Of a stretch of 64,000 nucleotides of DNA, positions 17,803 to 27,074 are shown piece after piece (position 1 is the first letter of the stretch; each line of letters begins with the position of its first letter). Origin of the DNA: Henriciella sp. (GTDB taxonomy: Bacteria > Pseudomonadota > Alphaproteobacteria > Caulobacterales > Hyphomonadaceae); contig JAEPOM010000007.1 in NCBI GenBank assembly GCA_017642885.1, positions 418 through 64,417 on the forward strand. The letters run 5' to 3'. Below the pieces are notes generated by a model, which saw nothing but the letters and a program-made list of their open reading frames with translations, was not told where the DNA came from and searched no databases. The translations under genes and the position numbers were made by a program.

Positions 17803-18306
17803 ATGACCTATGAATGGACCCTATACTTTTGCTTTTTTCTGGCGCTCTGGAGCGCGGTGATCGGAGGCGTCTTCTCCGCGTTTTCTGAGTTCATTATGTC
17901 GGCATTGCTGAGGACAACTCCCGCCGGGGGAATCGAGGCGATGCAGCATATCAACCGAACCGTGATCAAAACCCAGTTCGTAGCGGGCATACTTTTAATC
18001 GCGCCGCTGTCAGTTCTTTTCGCTTTTTACAGCCTGACGGTCTTCGAAGGTGCGGCGCTCATCACACTTATTCTTGCGCCGATTGTCTATCTACCCACGG
18101 TTTTTCTCATGACTATTTTCGGCAATGTACCCATGAACAACAAGCTTGATCGCGTCGATCACACGTCAACGGATGCTGAAGCATACTGGTCCAAATATGT
18201 CCGAGACTGGACGCGGCTCAATCATGCTCGCTCTCTAGGGAGCGTGTTGACTGCTGGTCTCTACATCGCCGCGGCAATAATGCTCATCACGAGTGGTCAG
18301 GTCTGA
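17803..18306 (+). CDS. DUF1772-type (anthrone-oxygenase-like) membrane protein
   Basis: The 167-residue protein has four hydrophobic helices and the family feature of a conserved Asn/Pro turn (FGNVPMNNKLD) before a W-containing amphipathic segment (AEAYWSKYVRDWTRLNHAR). DUF1772 includes fungal anthrone oxygenases, and bacterial members are uncharacterised. It is the last gene of the AraC-led cassette, 75 bases after the DUF4345 gene and separated from it by a strong hairpin. Role is inferred only from context. Confidence 0.7.
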   Translation: MTYEWTLYFCFFLALWSAVIGGVFSAFSEFIMSALLRTTPAGGIEAMQHINRTVIKTQFVAGILLIAPLSVLFAFYSLTVFEGAALITLILAPIVYLPTVFLMTIFGNVPMNNKLDRVDHTSTDAEAYWSKYVRDWTRLNHARSLGSVLTAGLYIAAAIMLITSGQV

Positions 18307-18439
18307 CATTTGCCGTGAGCAGTGATTGAGCGGCTCAAAATCGGGCCAAACTCACCCCTATGCGTCTCAGACCGTGATATCGAACTTGCCCTCGCCCGCG
18401 GGCCATGCTGATAGAAGCGGCGAGAAAGGTTGAGAGACA

Positions 18440-19840
18440 ATGGCAGGCCAAACACTTTACGATAAGATCTGGAATCAACACGTCGTCAGCGAAGATGCTG
18501 CGACAGGAGAAGCGCTGCTTTTCATTGATTTGCACCTCATTCACGAAGTGACGACGCCGCAGGCCTTTGCGGGTCTGAAAGCGGCCGGGCGCGGCGTTCG
18601 CCGCCCGGATCTCACATTGGCCGTTGCCGATCACAACACGCCGACGGAAAACCAGAACAAGGGGCTTGATGGCGTCCGGGACGAGGCGGCGCGCAATCAG
18701 CTGAAAGCGCTGACCCGCAATGTTGCGGAGCACGGCATCGAATACTTCCCGATGGGCCACATCAATAATGGTATCGTCCACGTTGTCGGACCGGAGCAGG
18801 GACGCACTCAGCCCGGCATGACGATAGTCTGCGGCGATAGTCATACGTCGACCCACGGCGCATTTGGGTCTCTGGCTCACGGGATTGGAACATCGGAAGT
18901 TGAGCACGTTCTGGCCACGCAGACGCTGCGTGCCCGAAAAATGAAGAACATGGCGGTCGAATTCAAGGGCGCACTTCCAGCCGGCGTCACGGCAAAGGAC
19001 ATCGCTCTGCATCTGATCGCAAAGATTGGAACCGCAGGCGGCACAGGCTGTGTAATGGAGTTTCGCGGAGACGCCATTCGCGGCCTTTCCATGGAAGGGC
19101 GGATGACGCTGTGCAATCTGTCAATTGAAGGCGGTGCCAGGGCCGGATTGATCGCGCCCGACGATGTGACGCTTGCTTATGTCAAAGGCCGACCAGCCGC
19201 GCCCAAGGCCGGCGCCTGGGAGATCGCGGAACGGCACTGGCGCACGCTCTATTCAGATGACGATGCGGTCTGGGATGAGGTTATCGAGATCAATTGCGCC
19301 GACATTGAACCGACGGTCACCTGGGGCACCAGTCCGGAACAGGCGATCCCGGTTTCTGGCCAGGTCCCGGATCCAGCCGCGATGAGCGATCCGGTCAAGA
19401 AAACGGCGGCTGAACGCGCGCTTGACTATATGGGGCTCGAAGCCGGCGCGCCGCTTGCCGGGACGCCGGTTCAGCGCGTGTTTATCGGCTCCTGTACGAA
19501 CTCGCGGATCGAGGACTTGCGGGTTGCAGCCGACATTGCCCGGACCGGTAAAGTTGCCGACGGCGTCCGCGCCATGATCGTCCCGGGGTCGGGCCTTGTC
19601 CGCGCGCAGGCCGAAAGCGAAGGGCTCGACGAGGTATTCCGCGAGGCAGGCTTTGAATGGCGCGAGCCTGGCTGCTCCATGTGCCTCGGTATGAATCCGG
19701 ACATTCTTGCGCCGGGTGAGCGCTGCGCATCGACCTCGAACCGCAATTTTGAAGGCCGCCAAGGCCGCGGCGGACGCACTCACCTGATGAGCCCCTACCT
19801 GGCCGCCCGCGCCGCGATCACCGGAGTGATTGGGGCGTAG
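18440..19840 (+). CDS. leuC: 3-isopropylmalate dehydratase large subunit LeuC
   Basis: LeuC with LeuD isomerises 2-isopropylmalate to 3-isopropylmalate through a [4Fe-4S] cluster. The 466-residue protein has the aconitase signatures [33 protein letters not shown] (first cluster Cys) and [10 protein letters not shown] (other Cys), and ends normally. leuD lies 2.3 kb downstream with three unrelated genes in between, so the two subunits of one enzyme are not adjacent. The 133-base leader shows no leucine-rich peptide. Confidence 0.97.
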   Translation: MAGQTLYDKIWNQHVVSEDAATGEALLFIDLHLIHEVTTPQAFAGLKAAGRGVRRPDLTLAVADHNTPTENQNKGLDGVRDEAARNQLKALTRNVAEHGIEYFPMGHINNGIVHVVGPEQGRTQPGMTIVCGDSHTSTHGAFGSLAHGIGTSEVEHVLATQTLRARKMKNMAVEFKGALPAGVTAKDIALHLIAKIGTAGGTGCVMEFRGDAIRGLSMEGRMTLCNLSIEGGARAGLIAPDDVTLAYVKGRPAAPKAGAWEIAERHWRTLYSDDDAVWDEVIEINCADIEPTVTWGTSPEQAIPVSGQVPDPAAMSDPVKKTAAERALDYMGLEAGAPLAGTPVQRVFIGSCTNSRIEDLRVAADIARTGKVADGVRAMIVPGSGLVRAQAESEGLDEVFREAGFEWREPGCSMCLGMNPDILAPGERCASTSNRNFEGRQGRGGRTHLMSPYLAARAAITGVIGA

Positions 19841-19841
19841 C

Positions 19842-20600
19842 ATGGTGTTGTTTCAGCGTCGTAAGAGCTTTCTGACCGACGACGCAGAAGAATGGCAGAT
19901 CGAGTGCTGGGCATGGCATCTTCGTCAGAGCGGGACGATAGATCAACTCCGACAGACGCCGTTGGCTCTGCCTACTAAAGAATTCTTCCCCGCCCTGGGA
20001 TTGGATGGACATGAGCGCGCTCTCGCGGTGTTCGAGCGCGTCAAAATGTATTCTGGAATGGAGGGCTGGCCCGTACGATTGGTGGCGCAAAACGACATGC
20101 CGGCATTTTTGGAAGGTGGCGCGTTCATTCAGCACGAAGGGTCTTGCGCTGGCACCTTTCGAATGGATGAGAAGGGCGACGTGATCATCACCTATGCTCC
20201 GGATCTGATACATAACCCTGCTGGACTGATTGCGACTTTGGCACACGAACTCGGGCACTATCTGAATGAGAGCTTTGATAGCGATCCACCGGGTGGTTGG
20301 GATTTGAATGAACCCGCGACGGACATAACTTCAATCCTGCTTGGGTTTGGAGTCTTCGCCGCCAATCATTGCCTCGTTCACGAGACATTCGACAGCGGAT
20401 ACCGCATCGGAAAAGTGGGCTACCTCTCAGAAAAGGAGCGCGTTTTCTCGCTCGCGATTTTTCTGGAGCTTTCTGGTAGAGCGCTTGATGAAGCAACGCC
20501 CTACCTTAAGAAGTATCTAGCTAAGCAATTGAACTCCGCGAATGAATACCTTCAATCCAGCCAGATTCTGCGGCCGCTACAGGATTTACTAAATGAGTAA
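19842..20600 (+). CDS. Putative gluzincin-type zinc metallopeptidase
   Basis: I do not recognise the family. The 252-residue protein has a clear HExxH motif (HELGH, residues 135-139) inside a hydrophobic helix, followed 17 residues later by ExxxD (EPATD, 157-161). That arrangement is the gluzincin zinc site, with two His and one Glu as ligands and Glu136 as general base. There is no signal peptide or obvious TM segment, so a cytoplasmic protein is likely. ATG at 19842 comes one base after the leuC stop; its own stop overlaps the GNAT start. Peptidase activity is inference from the motif. Confidence 0.72.
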   Translation: MVLFQRRKSFLTDDAEEWQIECWAWHLRQSGTIDQLRQTPLALPTKEFFPALGLDGHERALAVFERVKMYSGMEGWPVRLVAQNDMPAFLEGGAFIQHEGSCAGTFRMDEKGDVIITYAPDLIHNPAGLIATLAHELGHYLNESFDSDPPGGWDLNEPATDITSILLGFGVFAANHCLVHETFDSGYRIGKVGYLSEKERVFSLAIFLELSGRALDEATPYLKKYLAKQLNSANEYLQSSQILRPLQDLLNE

Positions 20601-21261
20601 TCTCAAAAACTGGACCTCCCGCGAACGGCCGGGGCAGTGGCCGTTGACGGGTGATCGGGTTGTGCTGGAACCGCTCGATTGGTCTGAACACTTAGAGGGT
20701 CTCTACACGGCAGTTGCAGCTCCCGATGTCGCTGACATCTGGAAATATATGCCGATTGGACCGTTCGAGAGTCAGAAACAGTTTCAAAAGATTTTCGAGC
20801 GCGTTGCTGGGGAGCTTGGCTGGGAAGTCATGATCATTCGCCAGGCGCAGGGCGGCGATATTCTCGGCATGTCGAGCTATATGAGGATCCGCGAACCTCA
20901 TGGCAGCGTCGAGATTGGCTGCGTGGCTTTCGGACCGGATTTGAAACGCTCCGCCGAAGCAACCGAAGCGATGAGCCTTATGGCCGGACATGTGTTCGAT
21001 GAGCTCGGCTACCGACGGTATGAGTGGAAGTGCCACAATGACAATGCAGCCTCGCGGCGGGCCGCTGAACGGCTCGGCTTCGCATTTGAGGGCGTGTTTC
21101 GCAATGATATGGTCGTCAAAGGCAAAAACCGCGACACGGCCTGGTTTGCGATGACAGATGACGACTGGCCAGCGCTCCAGAAGGCTTTCAAGGCCTGGTT
21201 ATCCCCGAAGAATTTTGACGCATCGGGCGCGCAGAAAAAGCGACTGGAGGCGTTTCGCTGA
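20593..21261 (+). CDS. GNAT acetyltransferase, RimJ/RimL type
   Basis: The 222-residue protein matches GNAT enzymes that acetylate alpha- or small-molecule amines: VLEPLDWSEHLEGLYTAV at the start, GSVEIGCVAFGPDLKRS, and the C-terminal RRYEWKCHNDNAASRRAAERLGFAFEG acetyl-CoA region. It starts within the last codons of the putative metallopeptidase and its TGA overlaps the next ATG. The substrate is unknown; the related RimJ/RimL proteins modify ribosomal protein N-termini. Confidence 0.87.
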   Translation: MSNLKNWTSRERPGQWPLTGDRVVLEPLDWSEHLEGLYTAVAAPDVADIWKYMPIGPFESQKQFQKIFERVAGELGWEVMIIRQAQGGDILGMSSYMRIREPHGSVEIGCVAFGPDLKRSAEATEAMSLMAGHVFDELGYRRYEWKCHNDNAASRRAAERLGFAFEGVFRNDMVVKGKNRDTAWFAMTDDDWPALQKAFKAWLSPKNFDASGAQKKRLEAFR

Positions 21262-22100
21262 TGATCACCGCACTCGATCATTTCGTTTTGCTCTGCCCCG
21301 ATATTAAGGCGGCGACCGAGGACTATGCCACGCTGCTCGGCCTGCCTGTTACCTGGCAAGCAGATGCGGACGGCGTAGCCACCTCGATATTTGTGGTCGG
21401 CAATACCGCGATTGAGCTCATGGCCCCGTCCGGCACTGGACCTGTCGCAGACAAGTTGAGAGAGATGACGCAAGATGGATCGCAGCTGACGACGCTGGTT
21501 TATCGCTCTGATGATCTCGCCACCGATCATCATCTCATGACGCGGCGTGGATTACGCCCGAGCGAGATTTCAGATGGGGCCAGCACGCATCTCGGGTTGG
21601 GCCAATCGCGGACCTGGCGGCGTTTCAGAGTGCCAGATGAGGTTATGGCGGGTGTGAAAACCTTTCTGTTGGAACCAGAGGAACCGCTCCCAGTCTCTGC
21701 TGCTTCATCAGGCGGGGTAACGGCCCTCGATCATCTGGTCATCAACACACCCAACCCGGAGCGCGCCGTGGCGAATTACGGTGCGCGCCTTGGTTTGCGG
21801 TTCGCGCTCGATCGCAACGCGGAGCAGTGGAAAACGCGATTCATGTTCTTCCGGCTTGGCGGACTGACCCTGGAGGTTATTCATCGCCTGGGCGAAACGC
21901 ATGACCCTTCAGACCCAGACTCCATTTGGGGCCTGACCTGGGAAACGGACGATCTGGAAGCTGCCCATTCGAGTCTGGCCTCCATGGGCCGTGATGTCAG
22001 CGAGATTCGCACGGGGCGAAAGCCTGGAACCACGGTCTTCACGGTGCGGGATTACACCCAAGGGGTCCCCACCCTATTCATTGCTCACGCAAAGCGTTAG
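21261..22100 (+). CDS. VOC-superfamily protein with two glyoxalase-like domains
   Basis: The 279-residue protein contains two tandem VOC half-domains. The first starts ITALDHFVLLCPDIKAATEDY and the second VTALDHLVINTPNPERAVANY near residue 152. Each ends with a possible metal-ligand acidic segment (AIELMAP, LTLEVIH). VOC proteins include glyoxalases, dioxygenases and resistance proteins; none can be chosen here. It is coupled to the GNAT gene by TGATG and ends 10 bases before leuD. Confidence 0.8.
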   Translation: MITALDHFVLLCPDIKAATEDYATLLGLPVTWQADADGVATSIFVVGNTAIELMAPSGTGPVADKLREMTQDGSQLTTLVYRSDDLATDHHLMTRRGLRPSEISDGASTHLGLGQSRTWRRFRVPDEVMAGVKTFLLEPEEPLPVSAASSGGVTALDHLVINTPNPERAVANYGARLGLRFALDRNAEQWKTRFMFFRLGGLTLEVIHRLGETHDPSDPDSIWGLTWETDDLEAAHSSLASMGRDVSEIRTGRKPGTTVFTVRDYTQGVPTLFIAHAKR

Positions 22101-22110
22101 AAAGCTCGTC

Positions 22111-22740
22111 ATGAAAGCCTTTACCAAGTTGCGCTCAACCGCCGCCCCGCTGACGGACAAGGGCAAGCTGATGGTCAATGTCGATACTGACATGATCATT
22201 CCCAAGCAGTTCCTCAAAACGACGGAACGGGATGGCCTGTCGGAAGGCCTGTTCCACGAGCTGAAGACCCTGCCAGACGGGTCATCAAATCCCGACTTTG
22301 TCCTCAACAAACCGCAATATCGCGACGCGGGTGTACTGATTGCCGGTGAGAATTTCGGCTGCGGGTCTTCGCGTGAACACGCCCCATGGGCGTTGCTTGA
22401 CCAGGGCATTACCTGCGTTATCGCCCCGAGCTTTGCCGACATTTTCTACAATAATTGCGGCAAGAACGGTATCCTCGCGATCACCTTGCCAATCGAGATT
22501 TGCGAGGCGCTGGCCGGGCAAGCAGGCGGCAGCAATAGCGTGTTCGAAATTGATCTGGAGACCAAGGTCGTGACGACGCCGGACGGGGTTGAGCACAGCT
22601 TCGACTATGATGAAGGGCGCCGCGAGAAACTGCTGAATGGCGTCGATGACATCGCGCTGACCCTGCAATCTGAAGGCTCTATCAGCGTCTATGAGGCGCA
22701 GCGGAAACTGGCCACACCCTGGTTGGAGAAGGCATCATGA
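22111..22740 (+). CDS. leuD: 3-isopropylmalate dehydratase small subunit LeuD
   Basis: LeuD is the swivelling substrate-binding subunit paired with LeuC. The 209-residue protein shows NVDTDMIIPKQFLKTT, GENFGCGSSREHAPWAL and the IAPSFADIFYNNC segment. MKAFTKL at 22111 is the family-type start; the frame continues upstream but without similarity. The stop TGA overlaps the ATG of the chagasin-like gene (ATGA), so translation of that lipoprotein is probably coupled to leuD. Confidence 0.97.
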   Translation: MKAFTKLRSTAAPLTDKGKLMVNVDTDMIIPKQFLKTTERDGLSEGLFHELKTLPDGSSNPDFVLNKPQYRDAGVLIAGENFGCGSSREHAPWALLDQGITCVIAPSFADIFYNNCGKNGILAITLPIEICEALAGQAGGSNSVFEIDLETKVVTTPDGVEHSFDYDEGRREKLLNGVDDIALTLQSEGSISVYEAQRKLATPWLEKAS

Positions 22741-23162
22741 AACGTGCAATGGCTCTTATTCTGGGCGCAGGTCTGCTGACGGCTTGTATTCCGGACATTA
22801 TGAATACTCAGCCCGAGGTTCGGGGGCTTGAAGGCGCGGCGCCGGTGCAGACATTCACGGACCCGGAGAACGGCACGACGGTGACGATGCGGCCTGGCGG
22901 AAAGCTTAACCTCAAACTCGATTCCAATCCAACAACCGGGTATTATTGGTATCTGAAAGACATTGATGCGTCGCGCGTAGACCAGCTCAGCGAAGACTAT
23001 TTCGCAGACCCTGCACCGGAAGGCCTTACCGGCAGCGGCGGTCATCAGATGTTTGTGTTCGAAGCCCTGCAAATCGGAAAATCCGATCTGGTCCTTTCGT
23101 ATGAGCGCTCCCCCCAGGATGTCGCCGAAACCCTCAAGCTAAAAATAAAGGTGGTGGAATGA
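22737..23162 (+). CDS. Chagasin (I42)-like peptidase-inhibitor lipoprotein
   Basis: The 141-residue protein has a lipobox (LLTAC, Cys17) and then a chagasin-like domain. It carries the three signature loops of cysteine-peptidase inhibitors: NPTTGYYW (64-71), GGHQMFVFEA (101-110) and SYERSP (121-126, matching the usual RPW loop only in part). Known I42 members inhibit papain-type enzymes. The third loop lacks the Trp, so potency may be reduced. It is wedged between leuD and the ABM gene, with overlaps on both sides (ATGA), and is likely anchored in the envelope. Confidence 0.8.
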   Translation: MKRAMALILGAGLLTACIPDIMNTQPEVRGLEGAAPVQTFTDPENGTTVTMRPGGKLNLKLDSNPTTGYYWYLKDIDASRVDQLSEDYFADPAPEGLTGSGGHQMFVFEALQIGKSDLVLSYERSPQDVAETLKLKIKVVE

Positions 23163-23461
23163 TCATCGTTGAAGGCAGCGCACGGATCCCCGAAGGCGCG
23201 TGGGAACAGGCGATCTCCGCCATGGAACCGATGATCACCGCAAGCCGCGAAGAGGCCGGTTGTATCGAGTACGCCTATAGCCGCGATTTGCTGGACCCGA
23301 ACCTGCTTCGCATAATTGAGCGTTGGAAAGACAAGGCGGCGCTGGTCAGCCACTTTGCTGAGCCGCATATGGCGGTTTTTCGCGAAGCATTGGCCGCCAT
23401 AGGGCCGCGCGATCTTCAGGTCCGGATGTATGATGCTGAGCCGGAAGCTTTGCCGCTCTAG
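23159..23461 (+). CDS. Antibiotic biosynthesis monooxygenase (ABM) domain protein
   Basis: The 100-residue ferredoxin-like protein resembles quinol monooxygenase YgiN-type ABM proteins: IVEGSARIPEG at the start, SREEAGCIEYAYSRD, and the RIIERWKDKAALVSHFAEPHM region with the conserved Glu-x-Trp and His. It may oxidise quinones or aromatic substrates as a dimer without a cofactor. The start overlaps the chagasin-like stop; leuB follows after 82 bases. Confidence 0.82.
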   Translation: MIIVEGSARIPEGAWEQAISAMEPMITASREEAGCIEYAYSRDLLDPNLLRIIERWKDKAALVSHFAEPHMAVFREALAAIGPRDLQVRMYDAEPEALPL

Positions 23462-23543
23462 GTCGAGCGCGCTTGGTCGCAGTAGACTCTGTCCATCCAA
23501 CCTGATCTATGGCGCGAAATGATTTTCCGCGGATGAGGTTTTC

Positions 23544-24599
23544 ATGAGCCAGACCATGCTATTGCTGCCCGGTGACGGGATCGGTGCCGAAGTAACAGAA
23601 CAAGCCCGGCGCGTCGCCGAGGTGATCGCCCCTGATCTTCGCTTCGAAGAGGGTCTCGTCGGTGGGGCTTCAATCGACGCGAATGGTGAGCCCCTCACAG
23701 TTGATACGCTCGTCAAAGCCAAGTCTTCCGATGCAGTCCTACTCGGCGCTGTTGGCGGACCGAAATGGAACGATGTCGACCGGCACCTGCGCCCTGAAAT
23801 GGGCCTGCTTCAGCTGCGCAAGGGCATGGACGTTTTTGCAAACTTGCGCCCGGCGTTTTGTTTTCCGGCACTGGTTGATGCCTCTAGTCTCAAACGCGAA
23901 ATTGTCGATGGCCTCGACATCATGATCGTCCGCGAATTGACCTCTGGCGTGTACTTTGGAGAGCCACGCGGATTTGAACGAGGAATCGGCGATAAGAGCT
24001 TCGGCTATGAAACGTCGCGCTATACGGCTGGCGAGATCGAGCGCGTTTCGCGTGTGGCCTTCGATATCGCACGTGGACGCGGCGGCGAGGTTGCCTCGAC
24101 AGAGAAGTCCAATGTCATGGAAAGCGGACTGTTCTGGCGTGAGACCGTCACCGAATTGCACGCGACGGAAGGCGAGGGAGTGAAACTCCGGCACATTCTA
24201 GCCGATGCTTGCGCCATGGAACTTGTTCGCGATCCGAAGCAGTTCGATGTTATCCTGGCCGGCAATCTGTTTGGTGACATTCTCTCGGATGCAGCGGCGA
24301 TGCTGACCGGTTCGATTGGGATGCTGCCCAGTGCATCGCTGAGCTATGAAGGCAAGCCTGGTCTGTATGAGCCTGTCCATGGGTCGGCGCCAGATATTGC
24401 TGGAAAAGGGTTCGCCAATCCCTGCGCCGCGATCCTCTCGCTTGAGATGTCGCTGCGCTGGTCGCTTGGCCAACCGGATGCCGCAGATCGCTTATTCGCT
24501 GCCGTCGGCAATGCGCTCGACGCTGGCGCACGAACCCGCGACCTGGGCGGAACCCTCTCGACCCAGGAAATGGGCGACGCGGTGATTGCCGCGCTTTAG
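23544..24599 (+). CDS. leuB: 3-isopropylmalate dehydrogenase LeuB
   Basis: LeuB oxidatively decarboxylates 3-isopropylmalate to give the leucine precursor, using NAD+. The 351-residue protein shows [19 protein letters not shown], the substrate-binding [60 protein letters not shown] and [13 protein letters not shown]. The segment [14 protein letters not shown] replaces the usual (V)DKANVL.. block in a conservative way. It ends 3 bases before the opposing M20 peptidase stop. Confidence 0.97.
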   Translation: MSQTMLLLPGDGIGAEVTEQARRVAEVIAPDLRFEEGLVGGASIDANGEPLTVDTLVKAKSSDAVLLGAVGGPKWNDVDRHLRPEMGLLQLRKGMDVFANLRPAFCFPALVDASSLKREIVDGLDIMIVRELTSGVYFGEPRGFERGIGDKSFGYETSRYTAGEIERVSRVAFDIARGRGGEVASTEKSNVMESGLFWRETVTELHATEGEGVKLRHILADACAMELVRDPKQFDVILAGNLFGDILSDAAAMLTGSIGMLPSASLSYEGKPGLYEPVHGSAPDIAGKGFANPCAAILSLEMSLRWSLGQPDAADRLFAAVGNALDAGARTRDLGGTLSTQEMGDAVIAAL

Positions 24600-24602
24600 C
24601 GC

Positions 24603-26099
24603 TTATTCCTCGTTCGCATCCATAGCCAGAATGATCTGAGCGTAGCCCTTGGCGAGGCGGCCCATGTTCTCGACGGTAATGCGCTCATTCGTGCCGTGGA
24701 AACCTGTCAGATCTTCTGGCGACATAACAGCTGGCATGAAGCGATAGACGCTGTCAGTGATGGCAGTGGCATAGCGGCCATCGGTTGCGCCGAGGACCAG
24801 TCCGGGCGTGACTGGGGCCCCGCTGGAATCGGCTGCGACGGCATAAAGAACGCCATAGGCCAGATTATCCATCGGGCTCACGGGCGACGCACCTGTGCCG
24901 CGAATCCCGCTGCGACCGAGAGAAACTTCGAGGCCGTCTATGTCTTTGGTCACGCGCTTCACATGTTCAATGATGCTTTCTTCCGTATCGTTCGGATGGA
25001 TGCGGAAGTTTATGATAGCCGTGGCGCGTTGAGCGAGAACATTCTCTTTGGCAGAGCCCGCCAGCATTGTGGGCGCAGTTGTGGTACGGATCATCGCATT
25101 GGCTTGAGGGATCGCGCCCATTTGCTTTTCGATCATGCCCCCAAACAGCCATTGATTGGCGAATGCCATGCGCATCGTGAACGGCATGTCCGACGCTGAG
25201 GACTTGAACAGGGTCGAGACAGGAGGCTTCGAGAAGTCCGCCGGCATCTGGTTTTCATCAAGCGCGATCAGCGCGCGAGACAGGCGTACCGTGGCGCTGT
25301 TACGCGGCGGCGTCGAGGAATGTCCACCAGCCGCCGTGACAGTCAGCTGCAGCGTGACGTAGCCTTTCTCGGCGATACCGATAAAGGCGAGCGTGCCGCC
25401 GGTCAGCGGGTTATTCTCGACGGCCATAAAGCCTTCATCCAGCGCCATGATCGGCGAGACGCCGCGTGATTTTAGAAGTTCAACGCCTGCGGAAGCGCCC
25501 GACCCGGACACTTCTTCATCATGTCCCAGCATCAGCAGCACCGTACGCTTTGGCGCAAACCCCGAAACCGCTAGCGCATCCAGGGCTTCCAACAGGCCGA
25601 CCATTGACCCCTTGTCGTCAATTGCGCCCCGGCCATAGACATAGCCATCCTGCACAGCGCCGGAGAAGGGCGGTGCGTCCCAGTCGCTCTCTGTGCCGAT
25701 ATTGACCGGCACAACGTCCTGGTGCGCCATCAGCAGGATCGGGTCGAGACTTGGGTCAGACCCTTGCCAGGTGAACAGCAAACTAAAGCCGCCGGGAATG
25801 GTTTCCTTGTTGGCGGCTGCGTGGAAGGCGGGATAGGTCTCTTCCATCCAGGCCTGCAGCTCGAGCCACGGGCCTTCCTGACCGACGCGGGGATCGCCCG
25901 GTGCGACGGTGACCGTTTGGAAGCGAATGGCCTCACTGAGGTGCTCTGCCGCGATACTGGCATCAAACTCGGGCACTTCGGGAAGAACGATCTCGCGGAC
26001 ATCTCCCGGCACGCCGCCATAATTGAATGTCCGAAACAGTATGACGACAACCAGCAGAGCTAGAACACCACCGATTCCGAAGAGTATATTCCTGATCAT
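24603..26099 (-). CDS. M20-family metallopeptidase with N-terminal membrane anchor
   Basis: The 498-residue protein starts with one hydrophobic helix (about 3-24), which anchors it so that the peptidase faces the periplasm. The M20 zinc site is visible: MAHQDVVPV (H and catalytic D), GRGAIDDKG (bridging D) and LGHDEEVSG (base and ligand E). A dimerisation domain follows. It resembles PM20D1-like carboxypeptidases. The order is convergent with leuB, with a 3-base gap. Substrate is unknown. Confidence 0.88.
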   Translation of the reverse strand: MIRNILFGIGGVLALLVVVILFRTFNYGGVPGDVREIVLPEVPEFDASIAAEHLSEAIRFQTVTVAPGDPRVGQEGPWLELQAWMEETYPAFHAAANKETIPGGFSLLFTWQGSDPSLDPILLMAHQDVVPVNIGTESDWDAPPFSGAVQDGYVYGRGAIDDKGSMVGLLEALDALAVSGFAPKRTVLLMLGHDEEVSGSGASAGVELLKSRGVSPIMALDEGFMAVENNPLTGGTLAFIGIAEKGYVTLQLTVTAAGGHSSTPPRNSATVRLSRALIALDENQMPADFSKPPVSTLFKSSASDMPFTMRMAFANQWLFGGMIEKQMGAIPQANAMIRTTTAPTMLAGSAKENVLAQRATAIINFRIHPNDTEESIIEHVKRVTKDIDGLEVSLGRSGIRGTGASPVSPMDNLAYGVLYAVAADSSGAPVTPGLVLGATDGRYATAITDSVYRFMPAVMSPEDLTGFHGTNERITVENMGRLAKGYAQIILAMDANEE

Positions 26100-26196
26100 G
26101 CAATCTGCCTCCCGCTATTTTTCCGGGACTGTGGCGGGACGGGGATTGATTGGCAAGCTATGACGTGGGGCCAGCATTGCAGGCGTGATCGGCGAA

Positions 26197-27039
26197 CTAA
26201 CGCGGTCGATCTCCATTCACCGTGGCCCGGCGCATATGACGTCTCTGACCTTGATAATCATTCAGCGCATAGTGCCAGCAGCAACGATTATCCCAGAAAG
26301 CGACCGCGTCCTGGCTCCAGCGAAAACGGCAGGTGAACCGCTCGTCACGGGAATGCTCGAAAAGGAAGTTCAGCAAAGGGCGGCTTTCGCGCTTTGTCAT
26401 GCCTGCAAACCTCAACGTGAAAGCCGGGTTTACATAGAGGCCTTTGCGACCTGTCTCAGGGTGTGTGCGCACAACAGGATGCTCGTATTCGGGTGCATCA
26501 ACAGCAACTTCTGACTGCATGGATTGGCGGTCCTGCGCGGAGGCCCCTTTGGCGCTATATTCGCGGCTTGCGGAGTGTACCGCGTTGAGGCGCGAAAGCA
26601 TGTCTTTCATGCCATTTGAAAGCGCCTCATAGGCCGCGATCTGATTGGCAAACAGCGTGTCGCCGCCAAATTTCGGGATTTCGATGCCGTACAGGATTGA
26701 TCCAAGCGCCGGTTCCTCAAGGAAGGACATATCCGAATGCCAGCCACCGCCAAAGTTCAACTTGTCTTCGGGTTCCTTGATGATTTCGAGCAGCTCAGGA
26801 TGCCCGTCCATGCCTTTGACATAGGGATGGACATTCAGCGTTCCGAACCGGCGCGCGAAGGCCTTCTGCGCGTCCGGCGTGAGGCCAGACTGGTCGCGGA
26901 AAAAGATCACATGATGATCCAGAAATGCGCGGTGAATCTCATCGAATTGCGCATTCGTCAGATCTTCGGCGAGGCTGACGCCTGAGATCTCAGCGCCAAG
27001 CGCCCCGGCAACCGGGGTAATATCGAGCGTAGAAGCCAT
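26197..27039 (-). CDS. TauD/TfdA-family Fe(II)/2-oxoglutarate dioxygenase
   Basis: The 280-residue enzyme has the family start ITPVAGALGAEISGVSL, the iron ligands in HSDMSF (HxD) and the distal His in FWDNRCCWHYALNDY, and the 2-oxoglutarate-binding Arg near RRHMRRATV. It probably hydroxylates a small sulfonate, aryloxyalkanoate or similar acid, but the substrate cannot be set. It stands alone between the M20 and S9 peptidase genes, on the same strand as both. Confidence 0.88.
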   Translation of the reverse strand: MASTLDITPVAGALGAEISGVSLAEDLTNAQFDEIHRAFLDHHVIFFRDQSGLTPDAQKAFARRFGTLNVHPYVKGMDGHPELLEIIKEPEDKLNFGGGWHSDMSFLEEPALGSILYGIEIPKFGGDTLFANQIAAYEALSNGMKDMLSRLNAVHSASREYSAKGASAQDRQSMQSEVAVDAPEYEHPVVRTHPETGRKGLYVNPAFTLRFAGMTKRESRPLLNFLFEHSRDERFTCRFRWSQDAVAFWDNRCCWHYALNDYQGQRRHMRRATVNGDRPR

Positions 27040-27074
27040 AGAGGCATTCTATGCTCGATCTGTAAGGAGTCTAT

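Noticed and set aside
18323-18340. Terminator after the DUF1772 gene (TTGAG/CTCAA)
   Set aside because: The stem is only 5 bp and no T-run follows.
18307-18439. Possible leucine leader peptide or attenuator before leuC
   Set aside because: No Leu-rich short frame or terminator with T-run is visible; only weak GC-rich pairing.
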